Shown here piece by piece: positions 1-11,029 of a stretch of 64,000 nt of DNA; within the stretch, counting starts at the first letter, position 1, and each line of letters opens with the position of its first letter. The position numbers and the translations under genes were made by a program. The stretch spans positions 53,769 to 117,768 of the forward strand of contig NZ_FNCN01000019.1 of assembly GCF_900100605.1 (NCBI RefSeq). Reading direction: 5' to 3'. The notes beneath the pieces are model-generated. The model was not told the DNA's origin. It made no database searches and saw only the letters and a program-made list of their open reading frames with translations. This DNA comes from Sinosporangium album (GTDB taxonomy: Bacteria; Actinomycetota; Actinomycetes; Streptosporangiales; Streptosporangiaceae).

Positions 1-8
1 GGACATGC

Positions 9-57
9 GGAGAGGTGTGCCGCCGAGTCCGCAGCGACCTAGGCGACACACCTCTCC
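9..57 (-). terminator. Hairpin terminator downstream of the HtrA-like gene
   Basis: Perfect 11-bp arms GGAGAGGTGTG (9-19) and CACACCTCTCC (47-57) enclose a 27-nt loop that can form a further short stem. It lies 12 bp beyond the stop codon of the minus-strand protease gene. There is no T tract on the minus strand, so it is called from stem stability and position only. Confidence 0.6.
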
Positions 58-69
58 CCCCTCAGCATC

Positions 70-1512
70 TCACTCCGCGGGCTTCTCCGCGAGTGAGACC
101 GTGGCGGTCTGCGTCTGACCACCACGTACATAGGTGATCGTCACCTGATCGCCGGGTTTGAAACCTCTGACCGCTCCGACAACATCATCCGATTCGTCAA
201 CGTTCGTATTGTGAATCTTGGTGATGACGTCCCCTTGGCGCAGGCCCGCCTTGTCCGCCGGGCTCCCCTGCGTGACCTCGGCGACATGCGCCCCCTCGGT
301 GCCGTTGGCGGCGTCCGCGAGGCTGACCCCCAGATAGGCGTGGCTGACCTTGCCCCCCTTGATCAACTGGTCGGCGATGTCCTTGGCGGTGTTGATCGGT
401 ACGGCGAAGCCGACCCCGATGTTGCCGTCGCCGCCGTTCGTGGCGATCGCGGTGTTGATACCGATGACCTGCCCCACCGCGTTGACCAGGGCTCCGCCGG
501 AATTGCCCGGGTTGATCGCCGCGTCGGTCTGGATGGCACCCCCGATGGTGGTGGGGCCGCTGTCGGCCGGCGCCTGCTCCTGCCTGCCCCAGCCGGGCGG
601 GAACTGCCTCTCGCCGCCGCCACCGCCGCCGCCCACGGTCAGCGTGCGGTTGAGGGCGCTGATGATCCCCGCGGTGACGGAGCTTTCCAGGCCGAGCGGG
701 CTCCCGATGGCGAGCACCGAGTCGCCGACCCGGAGCTTGCCGCTGTCCCCCAGCGACGCCTTGGTCAGCCCAGAGACGTTCTTGGCACGGATGACGGCGA
801 TGTCGGTCGTGGCGTCGGTGCCGACGATCTCGGCCGGAGCCGACTTGCCGTCGGTGAACTTCACCGTGATCGAGGCGTTGGAACCGCCTCCGCTGACCAC
901 GTGGTTGTTGGTCAGGATGAGCCCGTCCTCCGACAGGATCACGCCGGAGCCCTCCGACTGGCCGACCTCGATGGAGACCACAGACGGCTGGATGTTCTTG
1001 GCGACGTCGGCGATCGTGTTGGCGCCGGCCGCGACGGGGTTCACGATCGGGCTCGACGCGGCGACCTGCGTGACCCCGTTGCCGCCCGCGATCAGGGCCC
1101 CGGTGACGCCGCCGCCGACCGCCATGGCCGCGAGCGCGAGACCCGCGATGACCTTCTGACCCGCGGTGAACCGCATCCGCTGCCGCGGCACGGCGGGCGT
1201 CTCGGAGCCGGGCGGGGGCACCGCCCCGGGTCCGGCCAGGGCGGGGTGCTCAGCCGTACGGCTCGTCGCGTCGTCCGTCGGCGGCGGCCCCACGGCGACG
1301 AGGCGGTCGGTGTCCTCCCCGGCCTTGCCGTACCGGCCGGCTCGGGGCGGCTCGTTTCCGAACTGGGTCCAGCCGGAGCGGGGGTCCCGCGCGGCGCTCT
1401 CCTGCGCGCGGCTCTCCTCCGCCCGACCGTCCTTGGCCTCCGGCAACTCGGCGGCGCCGGTCGCCGGGTCTTCCGGCGCCGAGTTGTGCTCCCGCGGCTC
1501 GTTGTTCGACAT
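70..1512 (-). CDS. Membrane-anchored HtrA/DegP-like serine protease with PDZ domain
   Basis: A 480-residue trypsin-fold protease of the HtrA (S1C) family, expected to degrade or sense misfolded exported proteins at the outer face of the membrane. Residues 1-115 are a charged, Pro-rich cytoplasmic tail; about 118-143 is one membrane segment. The catalytic triad is visible as H204 (TNNHVVSGG), D237 (TTDIAVI) and S338 (NPGNSGGAL); a PDZ domain fills about 385-480. A run of seven glycines (294-300) sits in a surface loop. The ATG at 1512 is chosen because AGGGAGGAA lies just upstream; an in-frame extension to 1647 has no such site. Single gene, ending at a hairpin. Confidence 0.93.
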   Translation of the reverse strand: MSNNEPREHNSAPEDPATGAAELPEAKDGRAEESRAQESAARDPRSGWTQFGNEPPRAGRYGKAGEDTDRLVAVGPPPTDDATSRTAEHPALAGPGAVPPPGSETPAVPRQRMRFTAGQKVIAGLALAAMAVGGGVTGALIAGGNGVTQVAASSPIVNPVAAGANTIADVAKNIQPSVVSIEVGQSEGSGVILSEDGLILTNNHVVSGGGSNASITVKFTDGKSAPAEIVGTDATTDIAVIRAKNVSGLTKASLGDSGKLRVGDSVLAIGSPLGLESSVTAGIISALNRTLTVGGGGGGGERQFPPGWGRQEQAPADSGPTTIGGAIQTDAAINPGNSGGALVNAVGQVIGINTAIATNGGDGNIGVGFAVPINTAKDIADQLIKGGKVSHAYLGVSLADAANGTEGAHVAEVTQGSPADKAGLRQGDVITKIHNTNVDESDDVVGAVRGFKPGDQVTITYVRGGQTQTATVSLAEKPAE

Positions 1513-1532
1513 GCCTTCCTCCCTGTTGCTCA

Positions 1533-1547
1533 CCGTGGACGCCACGG
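1533..1547 (-). promoter_or_regulatory. Dyad CCGTGG-ACG-CCACGG upstream of the protease start
   Basis: Perfect 6-bp inverted repeat with a 3-bp spacer, 20 bp upstream of the ATG at 1512 and just above its ribosome-binding site. It could be an operator or a short 5'UTR hairpin. No regulator is identifiable. Confidence 0.35.
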
Positions 1548-1782
1548 CGGCGACCGGTCGATGTCCTGTCCCGGTACAAAGAGAGTGACAAACCGTCGAT
1601 AAGAGCTGACTAAGCGAACGAACCTGCAGGTCAACAGGTCCTGACAAGGGCTTTATCAGCCGTGCTCAGGGGGTGTCGGCGCGGGCTGGGAGAAGTCCGA
1701 AAAATCTTTCCGCCGAGGCAGATCAAGAACCCATCGGCGCTGCTCCCCGGTGTCGGGCACGAGGAACGTAACGACCGCCCCC

Positions 1783-3063
1783 TCACCAGTTGGGTGAATT
1801 CCCGGGTTCGGGGGCCGGGAGCGGGTGGCCGGGCGGGTGGATGATGTAGGCGATGCCCCGGCTGTTGGATCCGCGCAGCCAGACGTTCTCGAAGTCGGCC
1901 CGGGAATAGACCCTGCGCACGCCGTCGTCGGTGGGGGCCGCCGGGTCGTTGGCGATCACGTCGCCGGTGCGGGTGAACCCGATCACGACCATGAGGTGCC
2001 CGTCGGTGGCGTAACCGGCCCCGCGCAGCTCCGCCGGGGTGAACGACTGCGAGGTCACCACAGGCACGCCCGCGGCCGTGAACCTCTCCAGCTCGGCCAG
2101 CGAACGCAGCCGCGTCACGAACCCTTCGAGGCCGTGATGGCCGGCGTAGGCGACGTTGAAGGGCCAGTTGCCCGCGCCCTTGTAGGCGTAGTCGTAGACG
2201 TGCCTGGCCGCGTGGTCCACCTCGGGGGCCGGGTCGGACCGGTCGACCCACGCGGTCTGCCGGGCGGAGGGGCCCTTGCCCCAGTATTCGAGCACCATCG
2301 CCACCGACGTCGGGCTGCACCACGCCTGGCCTCCGCCGTTCCACTGCGGGTAGTGGCCCCGGTGCGCGTGCTGCGAACGCCTCGGCACCTTGAGCTCCGT
2401 GCCCCACGCGGTGCCCCCGGTGCTCACCGCGACCCTCCGTGCCGCCGGTACGGCGGAGGCCATCGTGCCCAGCGACCGCACGACGGGGGTGGCGGCGCTG
2501 CCCGGCGACCGGTACAGGGTGGCGCGCAGCTGGTAGGCGGTGACGGGGCGGCCCGCGGCGGCGACGAAGGTGTCGGTGTCGACCCGGCCGTCGCGGTCGC
2601 GCTGTCCCGTGACGGAGGTGCGCAGGATGTCGGCGTCGCCGTACGCCCAGCGGCCCATCGAGTACCACCGGGTGAGGCCGGCGGCGTTGCGTCCGCGGAG
2701 CTCGATCTCGATCCAGGTGCCGGCCGGTGTGTCCGCCGTCCAGGACGCGATCAGTTCGGTGGCCGGGAACCCGACGGCCCGCTCCGGCCCCGTCCAGCGG
2801 GCGAACTCCCAGGTCTTGGCGCCGAGCGCGTCGGTGCGCTCCGCGGTGCCGACCGGCGAGGCGAAGCCGAGCCGAGGGCCGGTGTCCGCGCCCTCGCCCT
2901 CGCCCGTGCCCGTGCCCTCGCCCTCGCCCGTGCCCTCGCCCGTGCCCTGCCGGAAGTCCTCCCGCCGGTAGACGACGCCCGCGGCGCCCTCCTTGGCCAC
3001 CCCGACTTCCACCAACGACAAGAACACCGTGAGCATCACTGCGAACACCGCCACATCGACCAT
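1783..3063 (-). CDS. Secreted C39-like (papain-fold) peptidase family protein
   Basis: A 426-residue exported protein. Residues 1-22 form a hydrophobic signal segment, followed by a low-complexity Gly/Glu/Thr linker encoded by hexanucleotide-like repeats (DNA about 2895-2955), a beta-rich middle region of about 150 residues, and a C-terminal Peptidase_C39_2 domain. The catalytic Cys is in WCSPTSVAMV and the His in GHLMVVIGF, with an Asp in IANDPAA. Such proteins are common in actinomycetes; substrates are unknown. The ATG at 3063 places the signal sequence at the N-terminus; a TTG at 3126 would add 21 residues but has no ribosome-binding site. It lies 87 bp downstream of the Fic gene on the same strand. 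Confidence 0.8.
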   Translation of the reverse strand: MVDVAVFAVMLTVFLSLVEVGVAKEGAAGVVYRREDFRQGTGEGTGEGEGTGTGEGEGADTGPRLGFASPVGTAERTDALGAKTWEFARWTGPERAVGFPATELIASWTADTPAGTWIEIELRGRNAAGLTRWYSMGRWAYGDADILRTSVTGQRDRDGRVDTDTFVAAAGRPVTAYQLRATLYRSPGSAATPVVRSLGTMASAVPAARRVAVSTGGTAWGTELKVPRRSQHAHRGHYPQWNGGGQAWCSPTSVAMVLEYWGKGPSARQTAWVDRSDPAPEVDHAARHVYDYAYKGAGNWPFNVAYAGHHGLEGFVTRLRSLAELERFTAAGVPVVTSQSFTPAELRGAGYATDGHLMVVIGFTRTGDVIANDPAAPTDDGVRRVYSRADFENVWLRGSNSRGIAYIIHPPGHPLPAPEPGNSPNW

Positions 3064-3150
3064 TCTTCGCAGCGACCGGCATCCCCCGGCGAGCCATATG
3101 CCCGTGTCAGGGAAAGCCTCCTCCAAAGCCGCATCGTCGCACGCCCCTGC

Positions 3151-4311
3151 CTACACGCGGGCCCGGCAGGGGTCGCGGTGGGGGGCTCGGTAGGGGTCGC
3201 GCAGCGGCGCCGCGCGCTGCGCGAAGTCGGCCCGGATCATGTCCATCCTCGGGCCGGGGGCGTAGAAACGCCCCTTGGTCTCGCCGTACGGCTTGAGCCA
3301 TCCCCTGGCCGACAGGTCCCTGAGGTCGCGCGCGGCCTGCCCCTGGCTGAGGGACTCGTCGGACTGGTAGGTGCCGCGGCGGAGCCGCCGGCTGACGAAC
3401 ACCTGGTAGAGGGCGGAGACGCAGCGGGGGTTGAGCCCTTCGGCGCCGGTCGCGTCCTCCAGGAGCATCCACACCTCGCCCGCCTCGGCCAGGCGCTGCC
3501 GTACGCGCTGGGCCTGCATGTGGTGGGCGCGCAGGCAGAAGCGGACCCATGGCAGGGTGTCGGCGTGGGGGTTCCACCGTCGGCGGCCCACCTCGCCGAG
3601 AGCCGCGTGGTACTCGACGGTGACGCGGGCCTGTCCGAGCCACTCCTCGATGGAGGCGAACTCGGGGGTCGTGATCTGGTCGCGCCCGAGCACGAGGGAT
3701 TGGAGCGCGCGGGACACGCGGCCGTTCCCGTCGAGCCACGGGTGGATCTTGACGAGGTTCAGGTGGGCCATCGCCGCGCGGACGTGGCTGGGCGCGGCGA
3801 GGTCGCCGTCGTTGAGCCAGGAGACCAGTTCGTCGAGGAGTTGGGACACCTCGGCGGCGTCAGGACCTTCGTAGACCACCTCTCCGGTGGTGGAGTCGCG
3901 CACGTAGACGGCTCCGGGCCGGAGCGTGCCCGGGGTCTTGTCGATGTGGTGGCCGATCATCATGAAGTTGAGCGCGTGGAGCACCCCGGCGTCGAACCGG
4001 AAGGCCGGGCTCTGGGCGAGCACCCGGATGTAGGTCATGGCCTGCTGGCAGCCGGCGATCTCCCGGGTGGCCGGGCCCGGGGTGTCGAGCGGATCCTCCC
4101 CCGACATGATGGACTCGATGTCCTCCACTCCGGCGCGGTAGCCCTCGATGGCGTTGGAGCCCTGGATGGCGCGGGCCTGGAGCTGCCGCCGGACCTGACC
4201 GTCCCACCGGTGCGGCTCGGCCAGAAGGTAGCGCAGGTCGCGCCGCATCTCCTCGATCTCGATCAGGACGTCTTCGTCCGCCGGCTCCAGCTTGGGTGTG
4301 CCGTACAACAT
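3151..4311 (-). CDS. Fic domain AMP-transferase with N-terminal inhibitory motif and C-terminal winged helix
   Basis: A 386-residue Fic-family protein, predicted to transfer AMP from ATP to a protein hydroxyl. The active-site loop HPWLDGNGR (190-198) matches HPFx(D/E)GNGR with Trp for Phe. SNAIEG (52-57) matches the (S/T)xxxE(G/N) inhibitory helix, so it is a self-inhibited class II enzyme with the inhibitory Glu present. About 325-370 (SLSQGQAARDL through GETKGRFY) looks like a winged helix, as in Fic proteins that bind DNA. ATG 4311 is preferred; a start at 4338 would lie inside the upstream palindrome. The target protein is unknown. It follows lon on the same strand with a large dyad between them. 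Confidence 0.9.
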   Translation of the reverse strand: MLYGTPKLEPADEDVLIEIEEMRRDLRYLLAEPHRWDGQVRRQLQARAIQGSNAIEGYRAGVEDIESIMSGEDPLDTPGPATREIAGCQQAMTYIRVLAQSPAFRFDAGVLHALNFMMIGHHIDKTPGTLRPGAVYVRDSTTGEVVYEGPDAAEVSQLLDELVSWLNDGDLAAPSHVRAAMAHLNLVKIHPWLDGNGRVSRALQSLVLGRDQITTPEFASIEEWLGQARVTVEYHAALGEVGRRRWNPHADTLPWVRFCLRAHHMQAQRVRQRLAEAGEVWMLLEDATGAEGLNPRCVSALYQVFVSRRLRRGTYQSDESLSQGQAARDLRDLSARGWLKPYGETKGRFYAPGPRMDMIRADFAQRAAPLRDPYRAPHRDPCRARV

Positions 4312-4326
4312 GCCCCAATGACAACA

Positions 4327-4366
4327 TGGGCAAATCATTCAGTCAAATGACTGAATGATTTGCCCA
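4327..4366 (-). promoter_or_regulatory. Near-perfect 19-bp-arm palindrome upstream of the Fic gene
   Basis: Arms 4327-4345 and 4348-4366 are exact reverse complements (core TCATTCAGTCA / TGACTGAATGA) with a 2-bp AA centre. The A+T-rich core is unlike the surrounding 70% G+C sequence. It lies between the lon stop (4385) and the Fic start (4311), beside a -10-like CATAAT on the minus strand. Two readings are possible: an operator, perhaps for the Fic protein's own winged helix, or a lon terminator. No T tract follows, and the A+T-rich symmetric core favours protein binding. Confidence 0.7.
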
Positions 4367-4384
4367 ATTATGTCGTGGCGCAGG

Positions 4385-6754
<2,370 letters not shown>

Positions 6755-6775
6755 GCTCTCTCGCTCTCTCCAAAG

Positions 6776-6796
6776 GTTGAGTTATACCGACTCAAG
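6776..6796 (-). promoter_or_regulatory. HAIR element (HspR operator) upstream of lon
   Basis: TTGAGT-N7-ACTCAAG, 22 bp upstream of the lon start codon. It matches the actinobacterial HspR operator CTTGAGT-N7-ACTCAAG with one outer mismatch (G for C at 6776). HspR is known to repress dnaK, clpB and lon in Streptomyces, so the site fits the gene. Whether hspR exists in this genome cannot be seen here. Confidence 0.8.
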
Positions 6797-6985
6797 TATT
6801 GGGAGCCTCTGAATGTTCCCGAACTTGAGCGTGTTCGCCGTCAGCGATCAACCGGGCCTCGGAGCGGCCACCCCGTACAAGCCCGCGGGGAGCCCATCAC
6901 TTCCCGGTGTCCCCCAGAAGGGCCACCCCCTCTGTCCCCCTCAAGGGCGACGACGGACGCGAATACCCCGATCTAGACTCGACCG

Positions 6986-8308
6986 ATGACCAACCGCGCC
7001 CGCGTGCGGGCGGGCCGCGCCCGCGGCCGTGCGTGGCGGGCGTTCAAGGCCGCGCTGTTCACCGGCACCGCCGAACCCGTCCCCCCGCGTCACCCTTCCT
7101 CACCGATCGCGACGTCCAGACGCAGAAACCTGCCCCTGCTCGGGGAGGCCGACGTCGTCGTGGTGCTCGACCTCGCGCTCGCCGTGGTCATGGGCCTCGC
7201 CTCGCTGGTCATGCTCGTGCTGAGAGGCGTGCCCCAGGGGTCCGAAGTGTTCCTCCTCCCGCTCTACAGCGGCATGCTGCCCGTCCTTCTCCGCGACCGG
7301 TCGCCGGTCGCGGCCTGGCGCCTCTGCCTGGTCGCGTTCCCCATCGGCCGGATCAGCCCTCCGCCGGACACCATCGGCACGGTGAACACGCTCACCTACG
7401 TCGCCCTCGCGCTCTGCCTCTACGCCGTGGCCGTCCGCTGCGAGCGCGACCTCACCATCGCCGCCGCCGTGCTCACGGTTCTCACCACGATCATGTGGAG
7501 CCCGGACGACGGACCGCTTGAGAAGTTGGCTCTCTGGACCCCCGACGAGATGCTCCTCGGTGTCATCGTCCCGCTGCTGGCGGCGCTGCTCGGCTCCAAC
7601 GTGCGCGTACGGCGGCGCCTGTCGGGCGACACCCTGCGCGCCGAGGAGGCGGAGGCCGCCAAGGCGGCACTGGAGGAGCGGTCGCGCATCGCCAGGGAGC
7701 TGCACGACGTGGTGGCCCACCACATGTCGGTGATCGCCATCCAGGCGGAGGCGGTGCCGCTGCGCGCCGCGGGCGACGCCCGCGAACTGGAGGCGGGCCT
7801 GAAGGAGATCCGGGAGCTGTCGCTGAACGCGCTGTCGGAGATGCGGCGGGTGCTCGGCGTGCTGCGCGACGAGCACGGCGAACGGGACACCGCGCCGCAA
7901 CCGGGGCTGGACCGGTTGGGCGAGCTGATCGCCAACGCGCGGGCGGCGGGACTGACAGTGGGCGTCTCCACGCCGGAGCCCCTGGACGACCTGCCGGACT
8001 CGGCCGGGCTGACGGCGTACAGGATCGTGCAGGAGTCTCTGAGCAACGCGATGCGCCACGCGCCGGGGTCCACGGTGACCGTGGCCGTGAGCCGTACGGC
8101 GGGCGAGCTGCTGCTGCGGATCTCGAACGGTCCGCCCGCCGTCCCCGTTGCGCGGATCGGCGCGGACGACGAGCGGGTGGGACCCGGGCACGGACTGATC
8201 GGCATGCGGGAGCGGGCGTCGATGCTGGGGGGCACGCTGGCGGCCGGGCCGACGCCGGACGGGGGCTTCCGCGTGAGCGCTAGGCTTCCGATCAAGGAGG
8301 TACGGTGA
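6986..8308 (+). CDS. Sensor histidine kinase, NarL/DesK type
   Basis: A 440-residue membrane sensor kinase. A basic N-terminal tail is followed by four to six hydrophobic segments (about 50-210) with no large extracytoplasmic domain, so it probably senses the membrane or a small molecule. The HisKA_3 box SRIARELHDVVAHHMS carries the phospho-accepting His near residue 239. The ATPase domain has the N box ESLSNAMRHA and the G box GLIGMRERA. It shares a 4-nt GTGA overlap with the next gene, the cognate regulator, and is divergent from lon. The stimulus is unknown. Confidence 0.93.
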   Translation: MTNRARVRAGRARGRAWRAFKAALFTGTAEPVPPRHPSSPIATSRRRNLPLLGEADVVVVLDLALAVVMGLASLVMLVLRGVPQGSEVFLLPLYSGMLPVLLRDRSPVAAWRLCLVAFPIGRISPPPDTIGTVNTLTYVALALCLYAVAVRCERDLTIAAAVLTVLTTIMWSPDDGPLEKLALWTPDEMLLGVIVPLLAALLGSNVRVRRRLSGDTLRAEEAEAAKAALEERSRIARELHDVVAHHMSVIAIQAEAVPLRAAGDARELEAGLKEIRELSLNALSEMRRVLGVLRDEHGERDTAPQPGLDRLGELIANARAAGLTVGVSTPEPLDDLPDSAGLTAYRIVQESLSNAMRHAPGSTVTVAVSRTAGELLLRISNGPPAVPVARIGADDERVGPGHGLIGMRERASMLGGTLAAGPTPDGGFRVSARLPIKEVR

Positions 8309-8967
8309 CGATCCGGGTGCTGATCGCCGATGACCAGGGCATGGTGCGCACGGGCTTCCGCGTGTTCCTCGCCTCCCAGCCCGACATCGAGGTGGTGGGC
8401 GAGGCCGAGAACGGCCTGGTCGCGGTCGAGCGCGCGGCCGCGCTGAAGCCGGACGTGATCCTTATGGACGTGCGGATGCCGGTGATGGACGGCCTGACGG
8501 CCACCCGGGAGATCCTCGGCGGCACGGCCGACGGCCCCTCCAAGGTGCTGATCCTGACCACGTTCGATCTGGACGACTACGTCTACGAGGCCCTGCGGGC
8601 GGGGGCGAGCGGGTTCCTCCTCAAGGACGCCTCGGCGCTGCAGCTCGCCGAGGCGGTGCGCGTGGTCGCCGCGGGCGAGGCGCTCATCGCGCCGTCGGTC
8701 ACCAAGCGTCTGATCGCGGAGTTCGCCCGGCTGGGCGGGCCGCGGGCGCCCTCGCTGCGGAAGATCGAGGAGTTGACCGAGCGCGAGACCGAGGTGCTCG
8801 CCCTCATCGCCCAGGGGCTGTCCAACCAGGAGATCGCCGAACGGCTCCACGTCTCCGACCAGACGGTCAAGACCCACGTCGGCCGCATGCTGGCCAAGCT
8901 CGGCCTGCGCGACCGCGCCCAGGCCATCGTCTACGCCTACGAGAGCGGCCTGGTGCGGCCTTTCTGA
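8305..8967 (+). CDS. NarL/FixJ-family response regulator
   Basis: A 220-residue two-domain regulator. The receiver domain has the acidic pair at residues 9-10 (IADDQGM), phospho-acceptor D55 (ILMDVRMP) and the conserved Lys (FLLKDAS). The C-terminal LuxR-type helix-turn-helix (about 155-215) carries LTERETEVLALIAQGLSNQEIAERL. It starts at GTG 8305 inside the stop region of the kinase gene, so the pair is translationally coupled. Targets are unknown. A repeated CTCTCTGCGG (near 8975 and 9041) precedes the next gene and could be a binding site, but this is weak. Confidence 0.94.
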   Translation: MTIRVLIADDQGMVRTGFRVFLASQPDIEVVGEAENGLVAVERAAALKPDVILMDVRMPVMDGLTATREILGGTADGPSKVLILTTFDLDDYVYEALRAGASGFLLKDASALQLAEAVRVVAAGEALIAPSVTKRLIAEFARLGGPRAPSLRKIEELTERETEVLALIAQGLSNQEIAERLHVSDQTVKTHVGRMLAKLGLRDRAQAIVYAYESGLVRPF

Positions 8968-9111
8968 AGCAAGACCCTCTCTGCGGCACGGCTCCTCCGG
9001 GTCGCCCTCCGTAACTCCCCGGGACCACCCCGAAGATCACTCTCTGCGGTGACGTGCGCGACAGCGCCGGACTCCTACCGTCCTGCCTGAACCACAGGAT
9101 GGGGAGAACGG

Positions 9112-9864
9112 ATGACAGGTCGGACCATGGTGAGCGTGGCGGCGGTGGTGGCGGCCGTCGGAGGGCTGCTCGGCTCTCCGCAGGCCGCCCCGGTGGAGAA
9201 GCTCGTCCGGGTCTACGGGGATCTCGCCACCGCCGAGCACGTGGCGGTCGTGGTGCCGGGCTCGGACACCACGGTCGCCACGTTCGAGAGGCGGGGCGAC
9301 AAGCCGTACAGCACGCCGGAGGGCGGGGCGAAGGCGCTGATGGCCGAGGCGCGGCGGGTGGACCCGGCGGCGAAGCTGGCGGTGGTCGCCTGGCTCGGCT
9401 ACGACAGCCCGAAGACGTGGAGCCTTGGGGTGGCGACGGCGCACGCCGCCGAGGAGGGCGCACGTGCGCTGCGCGGCGTGGTGGATAACCTGGAAGGCAA
9501 GCGGGTGACGCTGCTGTGCCACAGCTACGGATCGGTGGTGTGCGCCAAGGCGGTGCCGGGCTCGGCGGTGGCCGATCTGGCCGTCTTCGGAAGCGCGGGC
9601 CTCCAGGTCGGCCACGCCCGTGACCTCGGCGGGGTGCGGCTCTGGGCGGGGCTCGGTGCCGACGACTGGATCAGCAACGTGCCGAACGTGACGATCGGCC
9701 CGTTCGGGTTCGGGGCCGACCCGATGCACCCGGACTTCGGCGCCCGCCGGTTCACGACCGGTCGGGCGGGCCACAGCGACTACCTGCGCCCGGAGTCCGA
9801 GTCCCTGCGCAACCTCACGCTGATCGCACTCGGTCGCGCCTCGGAGGTGACCGTTGTCCGCTGA
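9112..9864 (+). CDS. Secreted alpha/beta hydrolase, DUF1023 family
   Basis: A 250-residue protein with a short N-terminal hydrophobic segment (about 5-25), probably a signal peptide or anchor. The nucleophile elbow is CHSYGS (Ser near residue 141), with a later Asp in FGADPMHPDFGARRF and a His in GHSDYL, the arrangement seen in DUF1023 hydrolases of actinomycetes. Substrate unknown. Its last 11 bases overlap the start of the acyltransferase gene, so the two are probably co-expressed. Confidence 0.82.
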   Translation: MTGRTMVSVAAVVAAVGGLLGSPQAAPVEKLVRVYGDLATAEHVAVVVPGSDTTVATFERRGDKPYSTPEGGAKALMAEARRVDPAAKLAVVAWLGYDSPKTWSLGVATAHAAEEGARALRGVVDNLEGKRVTLLCHSYGSVVCAKAVPGSAVADLAVFGSAGLQVGHARDLGGVRLWAGLGADDWISNVPNVTIGPFGFGADPMHPDFGARRFTTGRAGHSDYLRPESESLRNLTLIALGRASEVTVVR

Positions 9865-11029
9865 GACCGCCGCACCACCGCCGATCCCACGGATCCGGGC
9901 CCGGCTGCGCGCTTACGCGGCGGGCGTGGACGCGGCCACGCCGGCGGGCCGCGATCGGGCCGCCGACGTGCTCCGCGCGGGGGCGATCGGCGGAGTGGTG
10001 CTCGGGCACTGGCTGGTCACGGCCTGGGACTTCACCGCGGAGGGCCACCTGGTGATGTCCAGCCCGCTCGCCTACCTGCCGGACCTGGCCCCGGTGTCGT
10101 GGGTGCTCCAGACCCTCGCCGTGTTCTTCTTCGTCGGCGGCCACGTGTCGGCGCGAAGCCTCCTCACCCTGCACGCGGACACCCGTGCGTGGCTGGGCGG
10201 GCGGATGGTCCGGCTGCTGCGGCCCGCCGTGCCGCTCCTGCTGTTCTGGGCGGTGCTCGCGACTGCGCTCACGGCCGCGGACATGCCGTGGCGCTCCCTG
10301 CGTTCCCTCATGCTGCCCGCCCTCGGGCCGCTGTGGTTCCTCGCCGTGTTTGCGGCGCTGACCGCGCTCACGCCGCTGCTGCTGCGCCTGCCGCCCTTCG
10401 CCGTCCCGGCCGCCATGGCCGGCGTCGTGCTGGCGGTCGACCTGGTACGGCCGTCGCCCGGCGGGCCGACGTCCCTGGGATGGGTGAACGTGCTCGCCGC
10501 GTGGCTCGTGCCGTACGGGCTCGGGGTGGCCTTCGCGCGCGGCCGGCTGCGCGGGCGCGCGGCGGCGTGGGGTCTGCTGCTGGGCGGCGCGGCGGGGATG
10601 GCGGTGCTGCTGGTGGGGTTCGGTTATCCGGCGAGCATGGTGGGGGTGACCGGCGCGCGGGTGTCGAACCTGTCGCCGCCGACGTTGGCCGCGGTGTGCT
10701 TCGGAGCGGCCCAGGTGGGGGTGGCGCTGCTCGCGCGGGAGCGGCTGGCGCGTCTGGCGCGCGGACCGGGCCTGTGGGCGGTGGTGGTGGTCATCAACCT
10801 GTCGGCGATGGCGCTGTTCCTGTGGCATCAGACGGCGCTCGTGCTGGTGGCGCTGGCGGCCATGCCGTTCGGCGCGGTGCCGGGGCTGCTCGCGCCGCCC
10901 GCCGACGCGGGGTGGATCGCGGGCCGGGTGGGATGGATGCTACTCCTCGCCGTGGCGGCGCTGGTCGCGGTGGTGGTCGCGTCCGTGGCCCGGCTCAAGT
11001 TTCACGACAGGGTGTCGCCATCCTCTTGA
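9854..11029 (+). CDS. Acyltransferase 3 family integral membrane protein
   Basis: A 391-residue protein with about ten hydrophobic segments and the Acyl_transf_3 features GHWLVTAWDF near the first helix and FFFVGGHVSARSL at the second. Members O-acylate cell-surface sugars or secreted metabolites. TTG at 9854 is well supported by a textbook ribosome-binding site, GGAGGTGA, ending 3 bp upstream, inside the end of the hydrolase gene. Part of an operator-like dyad for the next gene falls in its last codons. Confidence 0.85.
   Translation: MSAETAAPPPIPRIRARLRAYAAGVDAATPAGRDRAADVLRAGAIGGVVLGHWLVTAWDFTAEGHLVMSSPLAYLPDLAPVSWVLQTLAVFFFVGGHVSARSLLTLHADTRAWLGGRMVRLLRPAVPLLLFWAVLATALTAADMPWRSLRSLMLPALGPLWFLAVFAALTALTPLLLRLPPFAVPAAMAGVVLAVDLVRPSPGGPTSLGWVNVLAAWLVPYGLGVAFARGRLRGRAAAWGLLLGGAAGMAVLLVGFGYPASMVGVTGARVSNLSPPTLAAVCFGAAQVGVALLARERLARLARGPGLWAVVVVINLSAMALFLWHQTALVLVALAAMPFGAVPGLLAPPADAGWIAGRVGWMLLLAVAALVAVVVASVARLKFHDRVSPSS

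Noticed and set aside
1825..4350. 841-codon plus-strand frame opposite the C39 and Fic genes
   Set aside because: Arg/Gly/Ala-rich shadow frame typical of high-GC DNA; no domain, no ribosome-binding site, opposite two clear genes.
4327..4366. Simple terminator of lon
   Set aside because: No T tract on the minus strand and an A+T-rich symmetric core; an operator fits better, though termination is not excluded.
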